DNA of 64,000 nucleotides, from contig OY969122.1 in assembly GCA_963698085.1 (NCBI GenBank), positions 1,364,001-1,428,000 of the forward strand. The letters run 5' to 3'. The DNA is from VRUE01 sp963698085. GTDB taxonomy: Bacteria; Actinomycetota; Thermoleophilia; Solirubrobacterales; 70-9. Below are positions 55,001 to 62,999 of this stretch, piece by piece. Both the position numbers and the translations under genes were made by a program. Numbering within the stretch: the first letter of the stretch is position 1; the number at the start of each line of letters is the position of its first letter. The notes below the pieces were generated by a model. That model had not been told where the DNA came from, searched no databases, and was given only the letters and a program-made list of their open reading frames with translations.

Positions 55001-55938
55001 TGCACAGCGAAGGGCAGATCGAGTTTGTCGGGACGCTTGCTCCGAGCGATCCCCAGGACAACACTATCTGGGACTCCCGCCCCTTCGCCCAGAGCGCCGC
55101 CGTCTCCCCCGACGGGCGCCGGCTCGCCTTTCTCTCGATCGAAACGGAGAGCCTGGTGGGCTATGACAACACCAGGGTTGGCGGCGCGGGTTGCCAGTTG
55201 AGCAAAGAGAGTACCTCCGGTGGCCTCAGCGGCGATCCCCGCTGCCCCCAGGCCTTCCTCTATGACGCCGACAGCAAAGAGCTCGCCTGCGCCTCCTGCA
55301 ACCCCACCGGCGCGCGGCCGTCGGGACCGGCAGTGCTGCCGGGCTGGTCCAACCCGCTGGAGGGACCGCGCTACCTCTCTGAGGACGGAGGGCGCCTCTT
55401 CTTCGAGAGCTTCGACGCCCTCCTCCCTGCTGATGAAAACGACAAACGCGACGTCTATGAGTTCGAGCTGCCGGGGACCGGCAGCTGCACGAGCGAAAGC
55501 CCCTCCTTCGACCCGGCCTCAAGCGGCTGCCACTTCCTGATCTCAAGCGGCAAGGACGAAGACCACTCCTACCTGCTGGACGCCTCCGCAGACGGGCGCG
55601 ACGTCTTCTTCTCCACCCGCCGGCCCCTTGTCGGATGGGACGAGAACGACAACTACGACGTCTATGACGCCCGCATCGGCGGCGGCTTCCCCGAGCCCCC
55701 CGTGAAACCGGCCTGCGAAGGAGAGGGCTGCAAGCCGCCCGCCCCTGCTCCGCCACAGGCATCCCCCACCCCCGGCACCGCGACCTTGCAGGGACAAGGC
55801 AACGCCCGCCCCCGCCCCCGTGCTTGTCCCAAAGGCAAGGCGCGGCGCAAGGGGCGTTGTGTGAGGCGGCAGAGCGACAGAAAGCCGCGGGGCGCAAAGC
55901 GAGCCCGCACGGCAAACAGCGAAAGGACGGCACGATGA
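52051..55938 (+). CDS. Giant secreted NHL/Fn3/propeller surface protein, copy 1
   Basis: About 1295 residues if started at GTG 52051. The start is uncertain: no ATG or GTG lies close to the signal peptide (GTSTVLAAIFIVGLCLASGAQG). Modules in order: NHL-repeat propeller (GPGQCLNPQGIAVD, LYVANTGSNRVNVFN, GPGQFSGPAKVAVD), two Fn3-like domains (KATLQAEVNPEGKATTTHFEY and ATLNATVNPLGVP), then a second propeller with DGSRAFFAAS, DGSLSYFIAQ, DGSHVYFVAG and DGRDVFFSTR repeats, and a basic tail CPKGKARRKGRCVRR. Probably a surface or matrix protein. It overlaps the next gene by ATGA. A nearly identical copy lies at 59207-62989. Confidence 0.8.
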   Translation: MNHGHRRVQSHAESTRLNPTITERIRSGKSFGTSTVLAAIFIVGLCLASGAQGHAVVCSAGTGPGQCLNPQGIAVDAGIKRLYVANTGSNRVNVFNADTGAFLEAFGSPGSGPGQFSGPAKVAVDPSSHDIYVVDLGNLRVQKFDEDGDFILTFGGGVNKTTGGDVCATASGNICGTGSNDEGEGEFSSTILSGIFIAVGPVGVVYVVDSLPALPGGKIRYRLQRFEPDGTVISSQRILFEGGRATALAIESTGKFWVASEGTEAGMRKYEIDGTKIGEILETNISALAVDPEDGLLSASRSQGVGIRQGIAEYESPADTAATIRRCFAYGASLSSIRGLGLHSSASGDIFISEEGNSSIGSRVLHLDFPPPGPIVLPQACKANPLGNTKATLQAEVNPEGKATTTHFEYITEADYLANGNSFSGPDPATSTPESASIGSDFSLHKASAGIGTPEPLVPETEYRCRVVATNADGSSTGPEGSFTTLEPLEIGATWASEVGAETATLNATVNPLGVPSTTGYFQYVDEAAYLKDTAELGPEHGFDHATKAPAGEPIDFGAGEAFKAGSAQIAGLEPGTAYRYRLIATDPLIATDPPPNEVFGPTKTLRTYRAGEGSGLPDGRAWELVSPAQKNSAEVAIPGPGGGLRTPELYVRTQASSPSGDAFTYTSWTSFGDPGGAPGTSQYLARRSANGWGTENISPSGFQFSPLEPTYFGFSEDLAFAGFMAGEPQTPEAIPGIDNLYLRDNQTGELQSLIPEAPKLGKGEYCYAYAGTSEDGSRAFFAASGAFPSTGAPEGEGFNLYEWSEAEGLKLLSLLPGEAPAAPNSKTTFGAQGGHCETGRKRPAISTDGSRAFWTYVPKTGATRLLVRIDGTETAQLDLKAGGPGSSGGGVFEAMSADGSLSYFIAQSKLTPGAGEGDLYRYALPGKTLQNLTSGHPEEADVKGVVGTSEDGSHVYFVAGGVLSEEPNAAGQEAIPGEANLYLHSEGQIEFVGTLAPSDPQDNTIWDSRPFAQSAAVSPDGRRLAFLSIETESLVGYDNTRVGGAGCQLSKESTSGGLSGDPRCPQAFLYDADSKELACASCNPTGARPSGPAVLPGWSNPLEGPRYLSEDGGRLFFESFDALLPADENDKRDVYEFELPGTGSCTSESPSFDPASSGCHFLISSGKDEDHSYLLDASADGRDVFFSTRRPLVGWDENDNYDVYDARIGGGFPEPPVKPACEGEGCKPPAPAPPQASPTPGTATLQGQGNARPRPRACPKGKARRKGRCVRRQSDRKPRGAKRARTANSERTAR

Positions 55939-58900
55939 AGGTAGGCAAGGCACTCGAGGCGCTCGCCGCGCTGGCCCTGGGAGGCGCTCTTCTTGCTTCG
56001 CCCGCCCTCGCCGTCGACCCCGCGCCGGCCTGGTCAGTGCAGGCGCTGGCCTCGCCGACCAACTTCAAACCCGGCGACGAAAGCGGCCTCGACACCTACG
56101 AAGTCTTCCTCACCAACAGCGGCGGTAAAACCACCGACCACAGCCAGATCACGATCACCGACACGCTGCCCAAAGGGCTGGGGGTCAAAAGCGTAGAGCT
56201 GGAACCCGTGCGGGGACCGCTCCTCATCAACCCGGCCGCTTGCGAAACCCAGGTAGCGGCCGAAATAGCCACGGTAACCTGCAAAGTCACCGATGCTCTT
56301 AACCCGGCGAAGGAACCAGCCAAGTTCTTCCCTGGCGAGCAGATGCGACTGGCTATCCACGTCACCGTGCCGCCCACGGTTGATGGGCCACTCACGAATG
56401 TGGCTTCGGTCGAAGGCGGAGGAGCCGCCAAAGTGGCATCGACTGAGTCGCACAATCAGGCCACTGGCGAAGAAAAAGCCCCCGCCGGCTTTCAGGAATT
56501 CCACGCCGAGCTGACCGGGGCGGACGGCGAGTCGACCACCGGGGCGGACTCCCGGCCCTACCAGTACACGACCAGCTTCGCGGTCAACCTCGACCCCGCG
56601 CCGCCGGGGGCGGGCCAGCCCTTCGTTCCCTCCGAAGGGGACCTGAAGGAGATCGAGGTGGCGTTGCCGCCGGGGCTGATCGGAAATCCCACCGCAGTCA
56701 AACGTTGCACCGCACAGCAGTTCAACACCACCGGCGGCGCTTCGCCCGGAGAAGGCGACAACGTCACCATCAACGAGTGCCCGGACGGCTCCGCCGTGGG
56801 GCTTGTGGTCCTGCAGCAGCTCGAAGGGGCGGGCGGCAACCTCAAGGCCCCGATCTACAACCTCGTGCCACCCAAAGGCATGCCCGCCCAACTCGGCTTC
56901 CAGGTCCTCGGCCTCCCCATCTACATCAACGCCCGCCTGAGGAGCGACGGCGACTACGGCATCACCGCCAACCTGAGCAACATCACCCAGGCAAAGCGAG
57001 TGACCGCCTCCCGGGTGACGATTTGGGGGGTGCCCGCTCACCCCAGCCACGACCCGCTGCGCGGGCGCTGCGCTCAGATGGGCGGCAACTGTCCAGCCGA
57101 AGGCATCGATGAACGCCCGTTCTGGCGCCTGCCCAGCTCCTGCGATAACCCGCTTACGACGACGATGAGCTTCGCCACCTGGAGCGCTCCGACCTCCTTC
57201 GTGGAGGCCGCGTTCGGCGAAGCCGCGCCTGTCGCTTGCGAGCTGCCCGACTTCTCGCCCGAGATCGAAGCCAAGCCGACGACCAACGTCGCCGACTCTC
57301 CCTCGGGCCTTCACTTCAACCTGCACCTGCCCCAAAAAGAGAACGAAGACCCGGAGGGGCTGGCGGAGGCCGATTTGCGGGACGCAACCGTCACGCTGCC
57401 GCCGGGCCTCCTGGTCAACCCTTCATCGGCGAACGGCCTCGACGGCTGCAGCGCGACCGAGATCGGCATGATCACGCCGGTTGGCCAGAGCGCCGCTCGC
57501 TTCGGCGCCGAGCCGCCGCAGTGTCCCGACGCCTCGAAGATCGGCTCGGTCGAGGTGGATACCCCACTGCTCGAACACTCCCTGCCCGGAGCTGTCTACC
57601 TGGCCAACCCCCATGAAAACCCCTTCAACTCCCTCCTTGCCATCTACATCACCGTTGACGATCCCCAGACGGGGGTGGTGGTGAAGCTGGCGGGCCACGT
57701 GCAGCCCGATCCGGTCACCGGGCAGCTGAGGACCACTGTCGAGAACAGTCCACAGACTCCCTTCGAAGACTTCCAGCTCGACTTCTTCGAAGGGGCGCGA
57801 GCGCCGTTGCGCACCCCGGCAACCTGCGGCACGCACACGACGACCACCTCGCTCAAGCCCTGGACCTCGCCCGCCTTCGGGCCGAACGCCACGCCGTCTG
57901 ACTCCTTCCAGATAACCCAGGGAGCGAACGGAGGCTCTTGCCCGGGCAGCCCCGGAGCTCAATCCAACAACCCGAGCTTCGTGGCCGGGACCGCAGCTCC
58001 GTTGGCCGCTGCCTACTCACCTTTCTTCCTGCGCCTGGCGAGGGCGGATGGATCGCAGGAAATCAAGGGACTGGACGTGACCCTGCCACCGGGACTGACC
58101 GGCAAGCTGGCCGGTCTCGCCTACTGCTCCGAGGGCGCCCTTGCCGCGGCCGCTTCCAAGAGCGGGAGGGCAGAGCAGGCGTCCTCGAGCTGCCCAAGCG
58201 CCTCAGAGCTCGGCGCGGTAACCGTCGCCGCGGGAGCGGGCCCTGCCCCTTACCACGCCCAGGGCAAGGCCTATCTAGCCGGCCCCTACAAAGGCGCGCC
58301 GATCTCGATGGCGGTAATCACCCCCGCCGTGGCGGGTCCCTTCGACTTGGGCACGGTAGTCGTCAGGGCGGCGCTTCAGGTCGACCCCGAAACGGCCCGC
58401 ATCCACGCGGTGTCGGATCCGATCCCGACGGTCCTCGAGGGCATCCCGCTCGATGTCCGCTCGATCGATCTGCAGGTGAGCCGCGATAAGTTCACCCTCA
58501 ACCCGACCAACTGTGAACCGCTGGCCTTCTCCGGCCAGGCCCTGTCGATCCTGGGTCAGGCAGCGCCCTTGTCCCAGCGTTTCCAGATCGGCGGCTGTCA
58601 GGCCCTTTCCTTCAAGCCAAAGCTCTCCCTGCGGCTGAAAGGAGGGACCAAGCGGGGCGACAACCCGGCTCTGACCGCGACCCTGCGAATGCCGGAAGGC
58701 GGGGCGAACATCGCCAAGGCACAGGTCGCGCTGCCGCGTTCGATCTTCCTCGACCAGGCCCACCTCAGGACGATCTGCACCAGGGTGCAGTTCGCTGCCC
58801 ATACCTGCCCCAAGGGAGCGGTCTACGGCCATGCCAAAGCATGGACCCCGCTTCTGGACCAACCGCTGGAGGGTCCGGTCTACTTGCGCTCGTCGAGCAA

Positions 58901-59210
58901 TAAGCTCCCCGACCTCGTTGCGGATCTCGGCGGCCAAGTGCCGATCGTCCTGCACGGCAGGACCGATTCGATCAGGGGCGGACTGAGAAACACCTTCGAA
59001 GGGGTCCCGGATGCCCCGGCGTCGAAATTCGTCCTCAGCCTCAACGGCGGCAAACGCGGTCTCCTTGTCAACAGCCGCAACATATGCAAAGGCAAGGCCA
59101 AAGCGACCGCGATCTTCACCGCACAGAGCGGCAAGGTGAGCGCGTTGCGGCCGCCGCTGAAGGCAAAGTGCAGGGGGGCGGACACGAGAGGCGAGGGTGA
59201 CCGCCGGTGA
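55935..59210 (+). CDS. Large secreted beta-repeat protein between the two giant proteins
   Basis: A 1091-residue exported protein. The ATG at 55935 overlaps the previous stop, with AAAGGACGG upstream. The signal peptide ends ALA. The first part has a DUF11-like conserved repeat (GDESGLDTYEVFLTNSGGKT, ITITDTLPKGLGV). The rest is several hundred residues of beta-rich segments with recurring VALPPGLIGNPTAV, VTLPPGLLVNPSSA and VTLPPGLTGKLAGL motifs and cysteines following them. This Leu-Pro-Pro-Gly-Leu repeat occurs at least three times. It is likely an extracellular structural or adhesive protein. Confidence 0.85.
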   Translation: MKVGKALEALAALALGGALLASPALAVDPAPAWSVQALASPTNFKPGDESGLDTYEVFLTNSGGKTTDHSQITITDTLPKGLGVKSVELEPVRGPLLINPAACETQVAAEIATVTCKVTDALNPAKEPAKFFPGEQMRLAIHVTVPPTVDGPLTNVASVEGGGAAKVASTESHNQATGEEKAPAGFQEFHAELTGADGESTTGADSRPYQYTTSFAVNLDPAPPGAGQPFVPSEGDLKEIEVALPPGLIGNPTAVKRCTAQQFNTTGGASPGEGDNVTINECPDGSAVGLVVLQQLEGAGGNLKAPIYNLVPPKGMPAQLGFQVLGLPIYINARLRSDGDYGITANLSNITQAKRVTASRVTIWGVPAHPSHDPLRGRCAQMGGNCPAEGIDERPFWRLPSSCDNPLTTTMSFATWSAPTSFVEAAFGEAAPVACELPDFSPEIEAKPTTNVADSPSGLHFNLHLPQKENEDPEGLAEADLRDATVTLPPGLLVNPSSANGLDGCSATEIGMITPVGQSAARFGAEPPQCPDASKIGSVEVDTPLLEHSLPGAVYLANPHENPFNSLLAIYITVDDPQTGVVVKLAGHVQPDPVTGQLRTTVENSPQTPFEDFQLDFFEGARAPLRTPATCGTHTTTTSLKPWTSPAFGPNATPSDSFQITQGANGGSCPGSPGAQSNNPSFVAGTAAPLAAAYSPFFLRLARADGSQEIKGLDVTLPPGLTGKLAGLAYCSEGALAAAASKSGRAEQASSSCPSASELGAVTVAAGAGPAPYHAQGKAYLAGPYKGAPISMAVITPAVAGPFDLGTVVVRAALQVDPETARIHAVSDPIPTVLEGIPLDVRSIDLQVSRDKFTLNPTNCEPLAFSGQALSILGQAAPLSQRFQIGGCQALSFKPKLSLRLKGGTKRGDNPALTATLRMPEGGANIAKAQVALPRSIFLDQAHLRTICTRVQFAAHTCPKGAVYGHAKAWTPLLDQPLEGPVYLRSSSNKLPDLVADLGGQVPIVLHGRTDSIRGGLRNTFEGVPDAPASKFVLSLNGGKRGLLVNSRNICKGKAKATAIFTAQSGKVSALRPPLKAKCRGADTRGEGDRR

Positions 59211-62200
59211 GATCGCCGGTGAGGGGCACCGCATCCGCAGTTTTCCTCACCTGCCTGCTTGCCCTCGCGATCCTCGCTCCCTACGCCAAGGGGCACGCGG
59301 TGGTCTGCTCGGCGGGGACCGGGCCCGGCCAGTGCCTGAATCCGCAGGGCGTCGCTGTGGATGCGGGGACCAAACGCCTCTACGTCGCCAATGCCGGCAG
59401 CAACCGCGTAAACGTCTTCAACGCCGACACCGGCGCCTTCCTCGAAGCTTTCGGCAGCCCCGGCTCGGGTCCCGGCCAGTTCAGCGGGCCTGCCAAGGTC
59501 GCCGTCGATCCCTCCTCGCACGATGTCTACGTCGTCGACTTCAACAACCTGCGGGTGCAGAAGTTCGACGAAGACGGTGACTTCATCCTCACCTTCGGTG
59601 GTGGTGTGAATAAAACCACCGGGGACGACGTCTGCACGGCCGTATCGGGCGATACCTGTGGCTCCGGGTCCAACGGTGACGGAGAAGGTGAGTTCTCCCC
59701 AACCGGTTCAGTGGTCTTTGTCGCTGTCGGCCCTGCCGGCGTTGTCTATGCCGTTGACAGCCTGCCGGCCCTTCCCGGCGGGAAAATCAGATACCGACTG
59801 CAACGCTTCGAATCCGGTGGCGCGGCGATCGCACCCCAGAGGGTGCTGTTCGAGGGGGGCAAGGCAACGGCTCTCGCCGTTGAGTCGAGCGGAGACTTCT
59901 TCGTTGCAAGCGAAGAATCTGGGGAAGGGATCCGTAAGTACGAACCAGACGGCACGCAGATCGGGGAGATCTCAGGAGAAAGCTCTACCGCTCTGGCGCT
60001 TGACTCAGACGACGATCTCTTTTCTGCCAGCCGTAACGTCTCTGGCAGCACCAGTGAGGAGGCGACCCTGGAACGCCATATTGCCGAATACAAAGCACCT
60101 GCTGACGCCGCCGGCACGCTCGTTCGCCGGTTCGGATATGGAACGGTGGCCGCCGGCGACAACCTCAGAAGCCTCGCCCCCTACGAATCGACCAACGGCG
60201 ACATCTACGCCAGCGAAGGAAATGCCTTTGAAGGCCAAAGCCGCGTCGTGCATATCGACTTCCCTCCTCCGGGGCCGGTCGTGCTGCCAGAGCCCTGTAA
60301 AGCTAACCCCCTCGGCAACACCAAAGCCACGCTTCAAGCCGAGGTCAACCCCGAGGGCAAAGCGACCACCACCCACTTCGAATACATCACCGAGGCCGAC
60401 TACCTCGCCAACGGCAACAGCTTCAGCGGGCCCGACCCGGCAACCTCGACCCCCGAGAGCGCCTCGATCGGCTCTGACTTCAGCCTGCACAAAGCAAGCG
60501 CCCAGGCTGGCTCTCTTGTCCCCGAAACCAAATACCGCTGCCGGGTGGTGGCCACCAACGCTGACGGCAGCTCCACCGGCCCCGAAGGGTCCTTCACCAC
60601 CCTCGAGCCGCTTGAAATCGGCGCCACCTGGGCCTCTGAGGTCGGCGGCGAAACGGCGACCCTGAACGCGACCGTCAACCCGCTCGGCATCCCCACCACC
60701 GGCTACTTCCAGTACGTCGAGGAGGCCCTCTTCCAGGAAAGCGGCTTCGACGAGGCCGAAGAGACCGAAGTAATCGACTTCGGCGCCGGGGAAAGCTTCA
60801 AAGCCGGCTCTGCCATCGTCACCGGGCTCACCCCGGGAACCGCCTACCGCTACCGGCTGATCGCCACCGACCCGCTGATCGCCACCGACCCCCCGCCCAA
60901 CGAGGTCTTCGGCCCGACCAAGACCCTGCGCACCTACCGCGCGGGTGAAGGAAGCGGCCTGCCCGACGGCCGCGCCTGGGAGCTCGTCTCCCCGGCGCAG
61001 AAGAACAGCGCCGAGGTGGCGATCCCGGGGCCGGGCGGGGGCCTGCGGACGCCAGAACTCTACGTCAGGACCCAGGCCGCCTCTCCCGACGGGGAAGCCC
61101 TCACCTACACCTCCTGGACCTCCTTCGGGGATCCGGAGGGAGCGCCCGGCACGAGCCAGTACCTGGCCCGCCGCGGCCCCGCGGGCTGGGGAACCGAGAA
61201 CATCTCCCCCTCGGGCTTCCAGTTCAGCCCGCTCGAGCCCACCTACTTCGGCTTCAGCGCAGACCTCGCCTTCGGCGGCTTTATGGCCACCGAACCGCAG
61301 ACCCCCGAGGCGATTCCCGGCATCGACAACCTCTACCTGCGCGACAACGAGACCGGCGAGCTGCAGAGCCTGATCCCCGAAGCGCCGAAAGTAACCAAAG
61401 GCGAATACTGCTACGCCTACGCCGGCACCAGCGAGGACGGCAGCCGTGCCTTCTTCGCCGCCTCCGGCGCCTTCCCCTCGGCCGGCGCCCCCGAAGGGGA
61501 GGGCTTCAGCCTCTACGAATGGTCTGAGGCCGAAGGGCTGAAGCTCGTCAGTCGTCTGCCGGGAGAGGCCCCCGCCGCCCCCAACACCCAAACCGCCTTC
61601 GGAGCGCAGGGCGGGCACTGCGAAACGGGCAGGAAGCGCCCGGCGATCTCCACCGACGGCTCTCGCGCCCTTTGGACCTACGTGCCGAAAACCGGTGCGA
61701 CCAGGCTGTTGGTCCGCATCGACGGCACCGAAACCGCCCAGCTCGACCTGAAAGCCGGCGGACCGGGCTCCTCAGGCGGCGGCGTCTTCGAAGCGATGAG
61801 CGCCGACGGCTCGCTGTCTTACTTCATCGCCCAGAGCAAGCTCACCCCCGGGGCGGGCGAGGGCGACCTCTACCGCTATGCGCTGCCGGGCAAGACGCTG
61901 CAGAACCTCACCTCCGGCCATCCCGAAGAAGCTGACGTCAAAGGAGTGGTCGGCACGAGCGAGGACGGCTCCCACGTCTACTTCGTCGCCGGCGGCGTCT
62001 TGAGCGAAGAGCCCAACGCCGCCGGGCAGGAAGCGATCGCCGGCGAGGCCAACCTCTACCTGCACAGCGAAGGGCAGATCGAGTTCATCGGGACGCTGGG
62101 CGGCGGTCTTGACGGAACGGTCTTGGACTCCCGCCCCTTCGCCCAGAGCGCCGCCGTCTCCCCCGACGGGCGCCGGCTCGCCTTTCTCTCGATCGAAACG

Positions 62201-62251
62201 GAGAGCCTGGTGGGCTATGACAACACCAGGGTTGGCGGCGCGGGTTGCTAG
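59207..62251 (+). CDS. Giant secreted NHL/Fn3/propeller surface protein, copy 2, cut by an amber codon
   Basis: A 1014-residue frame starting with GTG (GTGA overlap with the gene before) and ending at TAG 62249-62251. It has the same module order as copy 1: signal peptide, NHL propeller, two Fn3-like domains, second propeller. The stop falls inside the second propeller, where copy 1 reads CAG (55195-55197). The first 85 residues and most of the Fn3/propeller part match copy 1 closely. The section about 59820-60280 is diverged. Without the stop the protein would be 1260 residues. As it stands it lacks the last blades and the basic tail. Confidence 0.8.
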   Translation: MRSPVRGTASAVFLTCLLALAILAPYAKGHAVVCSAGTGPGQCLNPQGVAVDAGTKRLYVANAGSNRVNVFNADTGAFLEAFGSPGSGPGQFSGPAKVAVDPSSHDVYVVDFNNLRVQKFDEDGDFILTFGGGVNKTTGDDVCTAVSGDTCGSGSNGDGEGEFSPTGSVVFVAVGPAGVVYAVDSLPALPGGKIRYRLQRFESGGAAIAPQRVLFEGGKATALAVESSGDFFVASEESGEGIRKYEPDGTQIGEISGESSTALALDSDDDLFSASRNVSGSTSEEATLERHIAEYKAPADAAGTLVRRFGYGTVAAGDNLRSLAPYESTNGDIYASEGNAFEGQSRVVHIDFPPPGPVVLPEPCKANPLGNTKATLQAEVNPEGKATTTHFEYITEADYLANGNSFSGPDPATSTPESASIGSDFSLHKASAQAGSLVPETKYRCRVVATNADGSSTGPEGSFTTLEPLEIGATWASEVGGETATLNATVNPLGIPTTGYFQYVEEALFQESGFDEAEETEVIDFGAGESFKAGSAIVTGLTPGTAYRYRLIATDPLIATDPPPNEVFGPTKTLRTYRAGEGSGLPDGRAWELVSPAQKNSAEVAIPGPGGGLRTPELYVRTQAASPDGEALTYTSWTSFGDPEGAPGTSQYLARRGPAGWGTENISPSGFQFSPLEPTYFGFSADLAFGGFMATEPQTPEAIPGIDNLYLRDNETGELQSLIPEAPKVTKGEYCYAYAGTSEDGSRAFFAASGAFPSAGAPEGEGFSLYEWSEAEGLKLVSRLPGEAPAAPNTQTAFGAQGGHCETGRKRPAISTDGSRALWTYVPKTGATRLLVRIDGTETAQLDLKAGGPGSSGGGVFEAMSADGSLSYFIAQSKLTPGAGEGDLYRYALPGKTLQNLTSGHPEEADVKGVVGTSEDGSHVYFVAGGVLSEEPNAAGQEAIAGEANLYLHSEGQIEFIGTLGGGLDGTVLDSRPFAQSAAVSPDGRRLAFLSIETESLVGYDNTRVGGAGC

Positions 62252-62989
62252 TTGAGCAAAGAGAGTACCTCCGGTGGCCTCAGCGGCGATCCCCGCTGCC
62301 CCCAGGCCTTCCTCTATGACGCCGACAGCAAAGAGCTCGCCTGCGCCTCCTGCAACCCCACCGGCGCGCGGCCGTCGGGACCGGCAGTGCTGCCGGGCTG
62401 GTCCAACCCGCTGGAGGGACCGCGCTACCTCTCTGAGGACGGAGGGCGCCTCTTCTTCGAGAGCTTCGACGCCCTCCTCCCTGCTGATGAAAACGACAAA
62501 CGCGACGTCTATGAGTTCGAGCTGCCGGGGACCGGCAGCTGCACGAGCGAAAGCCCCTCCTTCGACCCGGCCTCAAGCGGCTGCCACTTCCTGATCTCAA
62601 GCGGCAAGGACGAAGACCACTCCTACCTGCTGGACGCCTCCGCAGACGGGCGCGACGTCTTCTTCTCCACCCGCCGGCCCCTTGTCGGATGGGACGAGAA
62701 CGACAACTACGACGTCTATGACGCCCGCATCGGCGGCGGCTTCCCCGAGCCCCCCGTGAAACCGGCCTGCGAAGGAGAGGGCTGCAAGCCGCCCGCCCCT
62801 GCTCCGCCACAGGCATCCCCCACCCCCGGCACCGCGACCTTGCAGGGACAAGGCAACGCCCGCCCCCGCCCCCGTGCTTGTCCCAAAGGCAAGGCGCGGC
62901 GCAAGGGGCGTTGTGTGAGGCGGCGGGGGAAACAGCGTGAGGCGCAGCGGCGGAGCAGGGAGCACGAGCGGGAGAGAACGGCGGGATAG
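62252..62989 (+). pseudogene. C-terminal remainder of giant protein copy 2, beyond the amber codon
   Basis: The frame continues directly after the TAG with TTG AGC AAA and codes for 245 residues matching the end of copy 1 (KESTSGGLSGDPRCPQAFLY to CPKGKARRKGRCVRR). A TTG next to the stop could in principle allow reinitiation, but no ribosome site is visible. The DNA looks almost unchanged from copy 1 up to about 62922, and only the last 25 residues differ. This suggests a very recent interruption. Confidence 0.75.
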
Positions 62990-62999
62990 GGGTGAAGGG

